Assembly: GCA_964425485.1 (NCBI GenBank)
Contig: CAYRML010000026.1
Span: 1 to 18,268 of the forward strand
Source: CAYRML01 sp964425485
GTDB lineage: Bacteria > Bacillota > Dehalobacteriia > UBA4068
Length of the DNA stretch: 18,268 nt
Direction: 5' to 3'
Part shown: positions 1 through 7,583 of the stretch, one piece after another
How positions within the stretch are numbered: the first letter of the stretch is position 1
How the letters are laid out: every line of letters starts with the position of its first letter
The notes under the pieces: generated by a model
Database searches by the model: none
The model's input: the letters and a program-made list of their open reading frames with translations, nothing else
What the model was told of the DNA's origin: nothing
Made by a program: the position numbers and the translations under genes

Positions 1-2595
1 GATAATGCCAAAGATATCAAAAAATACAGCAAGGTTGTTGCTGCTATAAATGATTTGGAAGCGCAGATATCGTCCCTTGATGATGCTGCGCTGGCGGCTA
101 AAACTTTGGAATTTAAAGAGCGCTTGCAAAATGGCGAAGATCTTTCCCATCTTTTGCCGGAAGCCTTTGCCGTAGTGCGCGAGGCCTCTTGGCGTACTCT
201 CTCCATGCGCCATTTTGATGTGCAGCTGATTGGCGGTATGGTTCTTTCCGATGGCCGCATTTCCGAGATGAAGACAGGTGAAGGCAAGACGCTGGTGGCC
301 ACAGCCCCGGCTTATCTCAATGCCTTATCCGGAGAGGGCGTGCATGTGGTCACGGTTAATGATTATTTGGCTAAAAGGGACAGCGAATGGATGGGCCGTG
401 TCTACAGATTTTTGGGTATGGATGTAGGGCTGATCATTCATGGCTTGGATAATGATCAAAGACGGCAATCTTATGCCGCTGATATTACTTATGGTACCAA
501 TAATGAATTTGGCTTTGATTATTTGCGTGATAATATGGCGCTTTTACCGCAAAAGATGGTGCAGCGGCCACTCCATTTTGCTATCGTTGACGAAGTGGAT
601 AGTATCCTCATCGATGAAGCAAGAACACCCTTGATTATTTCCGGGCCTTCCGACAAGCCCACGGAGTTATATTATAAAGTAGCCAAAGTTATTCCTCGCT
701 TGAAAAATGAGGAAGACTACACATTGGATGAAAAACTGCGTACAGCCGCGCTCACGGAAGAAGGCGTGACCAGGGTGGAGAACATGCTGGGTGTGCAAAA
801 TCTTTTTGATCCGGAAAACACAGAGATTGCACACCATGTCAACCAGGCTCTCAAGGCGCATACGCTTTATAAAAGGGACAGGGATTATGTGGTCAAAGAT
901 GGACAAGTAATCATCGTTGACGAATTCCGCGGCCGTCTGATGTTTGGCCGCCGTTACAGCGAAGGCTTGCACCAGGCCATTGAAGCCAAGGAAAATGTCA
1001 AGATCGAAAGAGAAAGCCAAACTTTGGCCAGCATCACCTTCCAAAATTATTTCCGTATGTATAAAAAGCTCTCCGGTATGACCGGTACGGCCAAGACGGA
1101 AGAGGAAGAATTCCGCAAGATCTATAACATGGATGTGGTGGAAATCCCCACCAATCTGCCCATGATCCGTAAAGATAATAAAGATATAGTTTATCGTACA
1201 CAGGCCGGCAAATTTCAGGCTGTAGCCGAAGATATTATCGAAGCGCATAAAACCGGGCAGCCGGTTTTGGTCGGTACTATCTCCATCGAAAGATCCGAAC
1301 TTTTGTCCGGCATTCTCAAAAGAAGGGGCGTGCCCCATCAGGTTCTCAATGCCAAATTTCATGAAAAAGAAGCGGAAATCATTGCCCAGGCCGGGCGCGT
1401 AAATGCCGTGACCATCGCCACAAATATGGCCGGTCGTGGTACGGACATTATCTTGGGTGGTAATTATCAGGCTTTGGCTGAGGCGGAAATGAATGCCCAT
1501 CCTGATAAGGAATACAGCGATGAAGAAAGATTGGCCCTGATCGAAAAACATAAAGAGCAGACCAAAGCTGAGCATGAGCAGGTTGTGGCTTTGGGCGGTC
1601 TCTATATTATCGGTACGGAACGGCATGAGAGCCGTCGTATCGATAATCAGTTGCGAGGCCGTTCCGGCCGTCAGGGCGATCCCGGTTCCAGCCGCTTTTT
1701 CCTGTCTATGGAAGATGATTTGCTGCGCCTATTTGGCGGTGACAATCTGACCAATATCCTGGATAAGGTCGGTATGGACGATAATATGCCCATCGACTCC
1801 GCCATCGTCACCAGATCTATTGAGACAGCACAGAAAAAAGTAGAAACCCGCAACTTTGAGATCCGTAAAAATGTTCTGGATTATGACGATGTCATGAATC
1901 AGCAAAGGGAGATCATTTATGCTGAAAGAAGAAGGGCTCTCTTTGGCGATAATCTGAAGGAAAGTGTCTCCGGCATGATCGATGATGTGATAGATCGTGT
2001 AGTGGCCCAGAATATGGGCGAGAGCAATTATCCCGAGGATTGGGATTTGGAAGCCATGGTAGAGGCATTGTCCACTTATGTGCTGCAGCAGAAACCGACA
2101 GCCAAAGAATTGGCTGCCATGGCCAAAGACGAGATTCCGGAAGTGATGAAAGAACGCGTCCATGCCCATTATATTAAAAGAGAGGAAGAAATGGGCGAGG
2201 ATATCATGCGGCAGTTAGAGCGCATCGTCATCCTCAAAATCGTGGATGAAAAATGGATGGATCATCTGGATGCCATGGATCAGCTGCGTCAAGGTATCGG
2301 TCTGCGCGGTTATGGCCAGAGGGATCCTTTAGTAGAATATAAATATGAAGCTTATGATATGTTCCAAGGCATGATTGAGGATATCCAAAATGATGTGGTC
2401 CGCCTGTGCCTGACTTTGCGTTTGGTGGAACAAAAGCAGACCACGGAGAGAAAGACCGTGGAAAACAAATATGAAGAAGAGGCCGGTAAAAAGCCTATCA
2501 AAAAAGAGCCTTCTCAACAGATAGGCCGCAATGACCCTTGTCCTTGCGGCAGCGGCAAGAAATATAAAAAATGTTGCGGCGCCAACAAAGAATAA
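1..2595 (+). CDS. secA: Preprotein translocase ATPase SecA (5' partial)
   Basis: SecA is the cytosolic motor ATPase that pushes unfolded preproteins through the SecYEG channel. The reading frame is open from base 1, and its first visible codons (DNAKDIKKYSKVV) match the usual SecA N-terminus, so about ten residues and the start codon lie outside the window; the TTG at 55 is internal. Visible in order: Walker A GEGKT, DEAD-type Walker B VDEVDSILIDEA, the MTGTAKTEEEEF motif, the helicase motif TNMAGRGTDI, the long scaffold helix region, and a C-terminal zinc-binding tail CPCGSGKKYKKCC that contacts SecB or the ribosome in other bacteria. At 864 visible residues it has the normal family length with no breaks. 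prfB follows after 17 bases, the usual arrangement in Bacillota. Confidence 0.97.
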   Translation, partial: DNAKDIKKYSKVVAAINDLEAQISSLDDAALAAKTLEFKERLQNGEDLSHLLPEAFAVVREASWRTLSMRHFDVQLIGGMVLSDGRISEMKTGEGKTLVATAPAYLNALSGEGVHVVTVNDYLAKRDSEWMGRVYRFLGMDVGLIIHGLDNDQRRQSYAADITYGTNNEFGFDYLRDNMALLPQKMVQRPLHFAIVDEVDSILIDEARTPLIISGPSDKPTELYYKVAKVIPRLKNEEDYTLDEKLRTAALTEEGVTRVENMLGVQNLFDPENTEIAHHVNQALKAHTLYKRDRDYVVKDGQVIIVDEFRGRLMFGRRYSEGLHQAIEAKENVKIERESQTLASITFQNYFRMYKKLSGMTGTAKTEEEEFRKIYNMDVVEIPTNLPMIRKDNKDIVYRTQAGKFQAVAEDIIEAHKTGQPVLVGTISIERSELLSGILKRRGVPHQVLNAKFHEKEAEIIAQAGRVNAVTIATNMAGRGTDIILGGNYQALAEAEMNAHPDKEYSDEERLALIEKHKEQTKAEHEQVVALGGLYIIGTERHESRRIDNQLRGRSGRQGDPGSSRFFLSMEDDLLRLFGGDNLTNILDKVGMDDNMPIDSAIVTRSIETAQKKVETRNFEIRKNVLDYDDVMNQQREIIYAERRRALFGDNLKESVSGMIDDVIDRVVAQNMGESNYPEDWDLEAMVEALSTYVLQQKPTAKELAAMAKDEIPEVMKERVHAHYIKREEEMGEDIMRQLERIVILKIVDEKWMDHLDAMDQLRQGIGLRGYGQRDPLVEYKYEAYDMFQGMIEDIQNDVVRLCLTLRLVEQKQTTERKTVENKYEEEAGKKPIKKEPSQQIGRNDPCPCGSGKKYKKCCGANKE

Positions 2596-2612
2596 GCTAA
2601 GGAGCCTTATAT

Positions 2613-3726
2613 ATGCTGGAAGATTTGCGGGCGGAAATAGCCCAATATCAACAAAGAATAAATGAACTCAGGAGGTCTCTTTGACATAGAGGCTAAAAGA
2701 GAGCATTTGCAAGAGCTGGAGGCGGAAGCCTATGCCCCCAACTTTTGGGATGACAGGGAAAATGCGCAGCACTTTATGCAACAGGTAACCGTACTAAAAG
2801 AAGGGCTCAAGCATTTTACTGACTTGGAAAATCTTTTTTCTGATGCGGCGGTGCTGTGGGATTTGGCAGTGGAGTCTGATGATGACAAATTGGCAGCTGA
2901 ATCCAAGCAGCAGCTTAACCTATTTTTGCAGAAATTGGAGACAGTGGAGCTGGATTTGATTCTCTCCGGTCAATATGATGACCACAACGCAATTTTGTCG
3001 CTGCATGCAGGCGCAGGCGGTGTGGAATCACAGGATTGGGTAGAAATGCTTTTGCGCATGTATACCCGTTATTGCGATCGCAATGGCTACAAGACGGAGA
3101 TTCTTGACTATTTGGCTGGTGAAGAGGCTGGGGTCAAGAGCGTCACTTTATCTGTGGTCGGGCCCAATGCCTATGGATATTTAAAATCGGAGCGCGGGGT
3201 CCATCGCCTGGTCCGTATTTCGCCCTTTGATGCGGCGGGCCGGCGCCATACCTCTTTTGCCTCCGTGGATGTTTTGCCGCAGGTAGATAATAATAATGAG
3301 GTTGAGATCAATGAGGACGATCTGCGCATAGATACCTATCGTTCCAGCGGCAAGGGCGGCCAGCATCTCAATAAAACGGATTCAGCCGTGCGCATCACCC
3401 ATATACCCACGGGTATTGTAGTGCAATGCCAGGATGAGCGCTCCCAATTTTCCAATAAAGATAAGGCCATGCGCCTTCTGGCGGCTAAATTGCTGGATGT
3501 GAAAATCAGGGAGCAGGAAAATGAATTGGCAAATCTGCGCGGGCAGCAGCAGGAGATTGGTTGGGGCAGCCAGATCCGTTCTTATGTCTTTCAACCTTAT
3601 CGCCTGGTCAAGGATCATCGCACCAATGTAGAGATGGGCAATGTGGATGCGGTTATGGATGGTGATATAGGCGGTTTTATCACTGCCTATTTGCAGCAAT
3701 CAGCTATACAGAAAAATAAAATTTAA
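2613..3726 (+). CDS. prfB: Peptide chain release factor 2 (programmed +1 frameshift)
   Basis: RF2 recognises UGA and UAA stop codons and triggers peptide release on the ribosome. Translation starts at the ATG at 2613 behind an AAGGAG site (2599-2604). It runs 23 codons to an in-frame TGA (2682-2684) and continues in the +1 frame from GAC at 2683, giving about 370 residues, against 365 in E. coli. The full-length product has the stop-codon-reading tripeptide SPF at residues 203-205 and the peptidyl hydrolysis motif GGQ at 248-250, each two residues before the E. coli positions. An uninterrupted frame beginning at the ATG at 2662 would give only the downstream part and is not the natural start. 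The gene lies between secA and a transketolase pair and is probably cotranscribed with both. It controls its own synthesis through the frameshift. Confidence 0.96.
2671..2684 (+). promoter_or_regulatory. prfB programmed +1 frameshift site
   Basis: The site reads CTT TGA C, preceded by a Shine-Dalgarno-like AGGAGG (2670-2675) three bases before the CTT codon. This is the classic RF2 autoregulation element. When RF2 is scarce, the ribosome pauses at UGA, the internal Shine-Dalgarno pairs with 16S rRNA, and the peptidyl-tRNA slips from CUU to UUU. Reading then resumes at GAC. Everything described here is visible in the sequence; the mechanism is taken from E. coli and other bacteria. Confidence 0.95.
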
Positions 3727-3738
3727 AGAGGTGTGATT

Positions 3739-4548
3739 ATGCCGGAAAAACCCATCACTGAGTGGGCCAAAGAGATCAGGAGACAAACTATCTCCATGCT
3801 GGCGGCTTCCGCTTCTGGTCATCCCGGAGGCTCGCTTTCTTTGGCCGATATTTTGGCCGTACTCTATTTTGATAAGATGAATATTGATCCCCAAAATCCT
3901 ACTTGGGAAAAGCGGGATCGCTTAGTTTTGTGTAAAGGGCATGCAGCCCCGGCTTTATATGCTGCCTTAGCTTTAAGAGGCTATTTCCCGCTTGAGGAAT
4001 TGGCCAATCTGCGCAAACTGGGCAGCAAATTGCAGGGACATCCTGATATGAAAAAGGTGCCGGGCGTGGATATGTCCACCGGTTCTTTGGGACAAGGCCT
4101 GTCTGTAGCTTGCGGTATGGCTTTGGCCGCTCGCTTGGACCAAAAAGATTGCTATATTTATGCCGCTTTGGGCGATGGCGAAAATCAGGAAGGGCAGGTT
4201 TGGGAAGCTTCCATGTTGGCTGCTCATTACAAATTGTCTAATCTCATCGCTTTTATTGACCACAATGGATTGCAGATCGATGGTCTCACTACCGATGTGA
4301 TGAGTCCGGAGCCTTTGGAAGAAAAATGGCGGGCCTTCGGTTGGTTTGTGCAAAGGATAGATGGCCATGATCCGGTGGCTATTGCTCAGGCTATCGAAAC
4401 AGCCAAAGGGCAAAAGGACAAGCCGGCCATGATTATTGCCGATACGGTCAAGGGCAAAGGTGTCAGCTTTATGGAAAATGTAGCCGGTTGGCATGGCCAG
4501 GCCCCTAAAGCGGAGCAGGCTGAGCAAGCCCTGCAAGAATTGGCTTAA
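3739..4548 (+). CDS. Transketolase, N-terminal (thiamine diphosphate-binding) subunit
   Basis: This is the first half of a split transketolase, which moves two-carbon ketol units between sugar phosphates in the non-oxidative pentose phosphate pathway. The product has about 269 residues, the normal size for the separate N-terminal subunit. It carries the thiamine diphosphate motif beginning GDGE at residues 145-148 and ending DHN at 174-176, plus the conserved histidine segments SGHPGG and CKGHAAPALYA. I choose the ATG at 3739, two codons inside the longest frame, because AGAGGTG (3727-3733) sits five bases upstream. The gene starts 12 bases after prfB and is followed at 13 bases by the C-terminal subunit, with which it should form the active enzyme. 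The two-gene form is common in Clostridia and archaea. Confidence 0.93.
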   Translation: MPEKPITEWAKEIRRQTISMLAASASGHPGGSLSLADILAVLYFDKMNIDPQNPTWEKRDRLVLCKGHAAPALYAALALRGYFPLEELANLRKLGSKLQGHPDMKKVPGVDMSTGSLGQGLSVACGMALAARLDQKDCYIYAALGDGENQEGQVWEASMLAAHYKLSNLIAFIDHNGLQIDGLTTDVMSPEPLEEKWRAFGWFVQRIDGHDPVAIAQAIETAKGQKDKPAMIIADTVKGKGVSFMENVAGWHGQAPKAEQAEQALQELA

Positions 4549-4561
4549 GGGGGTAAATAAT

Positions 4562-5509
4562 ATGAGTGAGAATAAAAAAATAGCTACCAGGGAAGCTTAT
4601 GGCAAAGCTTTAGCCGACTTGGGATCACAAAACCAAAGAATAGTAGTGTTGGATGCCGACCTCTCCAAATCCACCAAGACCTGTGATTTTGCCGCGGCCC
4701 ATCCCGACCGTTTTTTCAATATTGGCATCGCCGAACAGAATATGATCGGTGTGGCCGCCGGTTTGGCGGTATCGGATAAGATCCCCTTTGTCAGTTCCTT
4801 TGCCGTTTTTGCCACTGGACGGGCTTATGAACAGATCAGAAATAGCGTGGCCTACCCTTTTGCCAATGTAAAAATTGCTGCCACTCATGCAGGCATTACC
4901 GTTGGCGAAGATGGGGCTACCCATCAGGCCTTGGAAGATATCGCCCTCATGCGCGCATTACCTGGCATGACTGTGGTTGTGCCTGCAGATGCGCTGGAAA
5001 CGGAACAAGCGGTTGCTGCTCTAACACAAATGTATGGGCCGGCATATCTGCGTTTGGGCCGACTGTCAACGTCGACTGTCAATATGCCTGATTATGAATT
5101 TCGTTTAGGTAAAGGCGTCTTGTTGCGACCTGGTAAGGATATTGCTATCTTTGCTTGTGGCATGATGGTCCAGCCTTCTTTGGAGGCCGCTGATCTTTTG
5201 GCCAATGAGGGTATTGCTGCCGCTGTGGCTAATATACATACCATCAAGCCTTTGGATAAGGACTTTATTATCGATTTAGCATCTTGCTGCGGTGCGGCTT
5301 TGACGGTGGAAGAACATAATATAATCGGTGGTTTGGGCAGCGCTGTGGCCGAAACGCTGGTGGAAAACAAGCCGATTCCTATGCTGCGTGTGGGCGTGGA
5401 AGATGTTTTTGGCCAAAGCGGTTCGCCGGCAGCACTGTTGGAGACCTATGGACTTACTCCTGCTGCTATTTCGCAAAAGGCAAAAAGAGCTTTGGCGATG
5501 AAAAAATAG
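4562..5509 (+). CDS. Transketolase, C-terminal subunit
   Basis: This is the second half of the split transketolase, carrying the pyrimidine-binding and C-terminal domains. The start is the ATG at 4562, with an AAGGGGGT site (4547-4554) eight bases upstream, giving 315 residues, normal for this subunit. The conserved glutamate that activates thiamine diphosphate is E58 in GIAEQNMIG. It is followed by the family segments SFAVFATGR, THAGITVGEDGATHQ and LPGMTVVVPAD, and by a C-terminal domain with TVEEHNIIGGLGSAVAE. The same fold occurs in DXS and pyruvate dehydrogenase E1 beta, but pairing with the N-terminal subunit directly upstream makes transketolase the clear choice. Twenty-two bases separate it from the nitroreductase fragment, so it is probably in the same transcript. 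Confidence 0.93.
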   Translation: MSENKKIATREAYGKALADLGSQNQRIVVLDADLSKSTKTCDFAAAHPDRFFNIGIAEQNMIGVAAGLAVSDKIPFVSSFAVFATGRAYEQIRNSVAYPFANVKIAATHAGITVGEDGATHQALEDIALMRALPGMTVVVPADALETEQAVAALTQMYGPAYLRLGRLSTSTVNMPDYEFRLGKGVLLRPGKDIAIFACGMMVQPSLEAADLLANEGIAAAVANIHTIKPLDKDFIIDLASCCGAALTVEEHNIIGGLGSAVAETLVENKPIPMLRVGVEDVFGQSGSPAALLETYGLTPAAISQKAKRALAMKK

Positions 5510-5531
5510 AATAATTTGGGCAGGTGATTTT

Positions 5532-5774
5532 ATGGATTTTTTTCAAACTGTTGAAAAAAGGCGGAGCATCCGGGCTTATACTGATGAAAAGGTCACGCCT
5601 GAACAATTGCTGCGGGTGCTGGAGGCTGCGCGTATTAGTCCTTCCTGGAAAAATTCGCAAAGCTGCGGTTTTATTGTGGTGTCCGACCGGGAGCTGATGC
5701 ATAAAATCGGTGAAGCAACAAACTTCAATCCTCATAGCAGTGCCTATGATAAAGCCACCTATCTTTTGGTATAA
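5532..5774 (+). pseudogene. Truncated nitroreductase-family protein (FMN-binding N-terminal half only)
   Basis: The 80-residue product matches the beginning of nitroreductase-family flavoproteins: MDFFQTVEKRRSIRAY, where the RRSIR segment normally holds the FMN phosphate, then a PSWKNSQS segment like the family's PSxxNxQPW motif. Family members usually have about 165-200 residues, so more than half is absent. The frame ends with TAA in the stretch that would continue into the next core strand, and a rho-independent terminator starts only 17 bases later. No continuation is visible in the other frames. A ribosome site (GGCAGGTG) precedes the ATG, so a short peptide may still be made. It is probably a decayed gene cut by a deletion rather than a working enzyme. 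A deliberately short FMN-binding peptide is possible but less likely. Confidence 0.75.
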
Positions 5775-5790
5775 ATTTATTGCGGGTATG

Positions 5791-5821
5791 AAAATGGGAT
5801 GATAATCCATCCCATTTTTTT
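5791..5821 (+). terminator. Rho-independent terminator after the secA-prfB-transketolase run
   Basis: An 11-bp perfect stem (AAAATGGGATG at 5791-5801 with CATCCCATTTT at 5808-5818) has a six-base loop and a run of seven T residues (5815-5821). It closes the plus-strand transcript 17 bases after the nitroreductase fragment. Confidence 0.92.
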
Positions 5822-5851
5822 ATTATAATAAAGAAACAAAAAAGACTGGTT

Positions 5852-5880
5852 TTTAGTCAGAAATAGATATGATATATGAT
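5852..5880 (+). promoter_or_regulatory. Possible promoter for ftsEX
   Basis: The 158 bases between the upstream terminator and ftsE must hold the ftsEX promoter. The best pair I can see is TTTAGT (5852-5857) and TATGAT (5875-5880) with a 17-base spacer. The -35 match is poor, so this is a weak assignment. Confidence 0.25.
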
Positions 5881-5979
5881 GTTTTTTGGGAAATCTTTGT
5901 GAAAAAAGAGGGGAAGTTTTTCTTTATGTCGAACAGAAAAGATTGGTAACATTATAAAAGAAGGGATCAACAAGCTGAT

Positions 5980-6660
5980 ATGATTATCCAGACTGTTAAT
6001 TTATGCAAGAGATATAAGAATGGGATCACGGCTTTACATAATATAACATTAGATATAGAGCGTGGGGAATTTGTGTTTTTGACCGGGCAAAGCGGCGCCG
6101 GCAAAAGCACCTTGATCCGCCTTTTGTTCCGGGAAGAAATGCCTACCTCCGGCCAAATTATTGTGGGTGGACGTAGCATTTTGCGCCTTTCCAGCCGGGA
6201 TACAGTGCTCTTGCGTAGAAACACAGGTGTTATCTTCCAGGATTTCCGCCTAATGGAAAAAAACACGGTTTTTGATAATGTTTCTTTTGCTATGAAGGCG
6301 GTGGAAAGGCCACCGGATGAGATCGCCAGAAGGGTGCCCAAGGTTCTGGAAAGGGTTGGGCTTTTGAAGAGGGCTGATGATATAGTGGAAACGCTTTCCG
6401 GCGGCGAGCAGCAAAGGGTGGCCGTAGCGCGGGCCATCATCAATAACCCGCTCATCATTTTTGCAGATGAGCCCACCGGCGATTTGGACCCCAAAACATC
6501 GGCCGAATTGATGCTGCTGCTTTCGGAAATCAATCAGGAAGGCACCACCATCGTTATGGCCACACATGACAAAAATATCGTTGATGCTATGCAGAAAAGA
6601 GTCATCACTCTTTCCGGCGGCAGGATGATCAGCGATGCGGTAGGAGGGTTCCAGTTATGA
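5980..6660 (+). CDS. ftsE: Cell division ATP-binding protein FtsE
   Basis: FtsE is the cytoplasmic ATPase of the FtsEX complex, an ABC-type machine that does not transport but passes ATP-driven movement through the membrane to activate cell-wall hydrolases at the division site. The 226-residue product has Walker A GQSGAGKST (residues 36-44), the FtsE-typical FQDFRLM segment at the Q-loop, the signature LSGGEQQRVAVARA, Walker B LIIFADEPTGDLD, and the switch histidine in ATHDKN. Length is normal. An AGAAGGG site lies about 14 bases before the ATG, which is rather far, but the N-terminus aligns well with known FtsE proteins. The TGA overlaps the ftsX start in ATGA, a sign of translational coupling. 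Confidence 0.96.
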   Translation: MIIQTVNLCKRYKNGITALHNITLDIERGEFVFLTGQSGAGKSTLIRLLFREEMPTSGQIIVGGRSILRLSSRDTVLLRRNTGVIFQDFRLMEKNTVFDNVSFAMKAVERPPDEIARRVPKVLERVGLLKRADDIVETLSGGEQQRVAVARAIINNPLIIFADEPTGDLDPKTSAELMLLLSEINQEGTTIVMATHDKNIVDAMQKRVITLSGGRMISDAVGGFQL

Positions 6661-7544
6661 AAATGAGCAGCTTTCGTTATATCATACCGCAAGCTTTTTC
6701 TTCCCTGAAAGTTAATGGCTGGATGACATTTGCCGCCATCATTACCATTACCATTTCTTTATTCATCTGCAGCGTCTTCTGGTTGATTATAGTAAATATC
6801 GATGCCAATGCTACGGATATAGAATCCCAGGTGGAAATTGTCGCTTATATCAAAGATGGTGTGGCTGAGGCCCAATATGATAGCATTAAAGCATCCATAG
6901 AAGGTATAGACGGTGTTACTAGTATTGAATTTGTCAGTAAAGAAGCCGGTATGGCAAATATGTCGGACAAGTTTGGTGAAGATAGCGATCTGATCTCTGC
7001 TCTAGGAGGGGAAAACCCCCTGCCCGACAGTTATTCTATCAAGGCTTCCACGCCGGAGCAAGTGGCGACTATCGCCGAGACCATAGAAAGCATGGATCAG
7101 ATCGAAAGTGTGCGTTATGGCCAAGGCACGGTGGAAAAACTCTTCAGCCTTACTGATACTATGCGCAAGGCCGGCATTGCCATCATGATTCTTTTAGGTA
7201 TTGGCGCCATAGTGTTGGTGGCTATGGCCATCCGCTTGACTGTTTATGCCAGAAGGCGGGAAGTAATGGTCATGAAGTGGGTAGGTGCCACCAATGCCTT
7301 TATCCGCTGGCCATTTTTGATAGAAGGCATCCTGCTGGGATTTTTCGGAGCAGTGCTTGCCTCAGTTGGTTCTATGATTGTCTATTCTTTGGCCGGCGAT
7401 TATTTGGCCTCGGCTGTTTCTTTTCTCTCCATCATCGGACCGCAGCAATTGTGGTGGCAAGTGTTTGGCTTTACCACCTTGGCTGGTATTGTGATGGGAG
7501 CTTTCGGCAGCATAATTTCTGTAGCTCGTTTTCTTGATGTTTAG
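6657..7544 (+). CDS. ftsX: Cell division protein FtsX (permease-like)
   Basis: FtsX is the membrane partner of FtsE. The 295-residue product has four likely transmembrane segments (about 22-46, 172-196, 220-246 and 267-289). A large extracellular loop (about 47-170) lies between the first and second, as in all FtsX proteins; this loop binds the hydrolase or its activator. The cytoplasmic loop after the second segment holds RRREVMVMKWVGATNAFIRWPF, the family's coupling region for FtsE (given here as positions about 199-220). AGGAGGG at 6642-6648 sits eight bases before the ATG at 6657 and supports this start. A secreted M23 peptidase gene follows after 39 bases and is the obvious candidate for the protein it controls. 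Confidence 0.95.
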   Translation: MKMSSFRYIIPQAFSSLKVNGWMTFAAIITITISLFICSVFWLIIVNIDANATDIESQVEIVAYIKDGVAEAQYDSIKASIEGIDGVTSIEFVSKEAGMANMSDKFGEDSDLISALGGENPLPDSYSIKASTPEQVATIAETIESMDQIESVRYGQGTVEKLFSLTDTMRKAGIAIMILLGIGAIVLVAMAIRLTVYARRREVMVMKWVGATNAFIRWPFLIEGILLGFFGAVLASVGSMIVYSLAGDYLASAVSFLSIIGPQQLWWQVFGFTTLAGIVMGAFGSIISVARFLDV

Positions 7545-7583
7545 TTTTAGTATTGATATGGACAAGAAGGGAGCGTTAAAGGG

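Noticed and set aside
667..1626. Long minus-strand open frame opposite secA (about 319 codons)
   Set aside because: It is antisense to a certain gene, has no ribosome site and no recognisable domain. Its length follows from codon bias in secA.
2662..3726. prfB starting at the ATG at 2662
   Set aside because: This would remove the conserved N-terminus. The upstream ATG at 2613 with its ribosome site and the frameshift signal explain the region better.
3973..4536. Minus-strand frame opposite the transketolase N-terminal subunit
   Set aside because: No ribosome site or family match; it mirrors the coding frame of transketolase.
5841..5858. GACT...AGTC hairpin upstream of ftsE
   Set aside because: The four-base arms are too short to mean anything in this AT-rich spacer.
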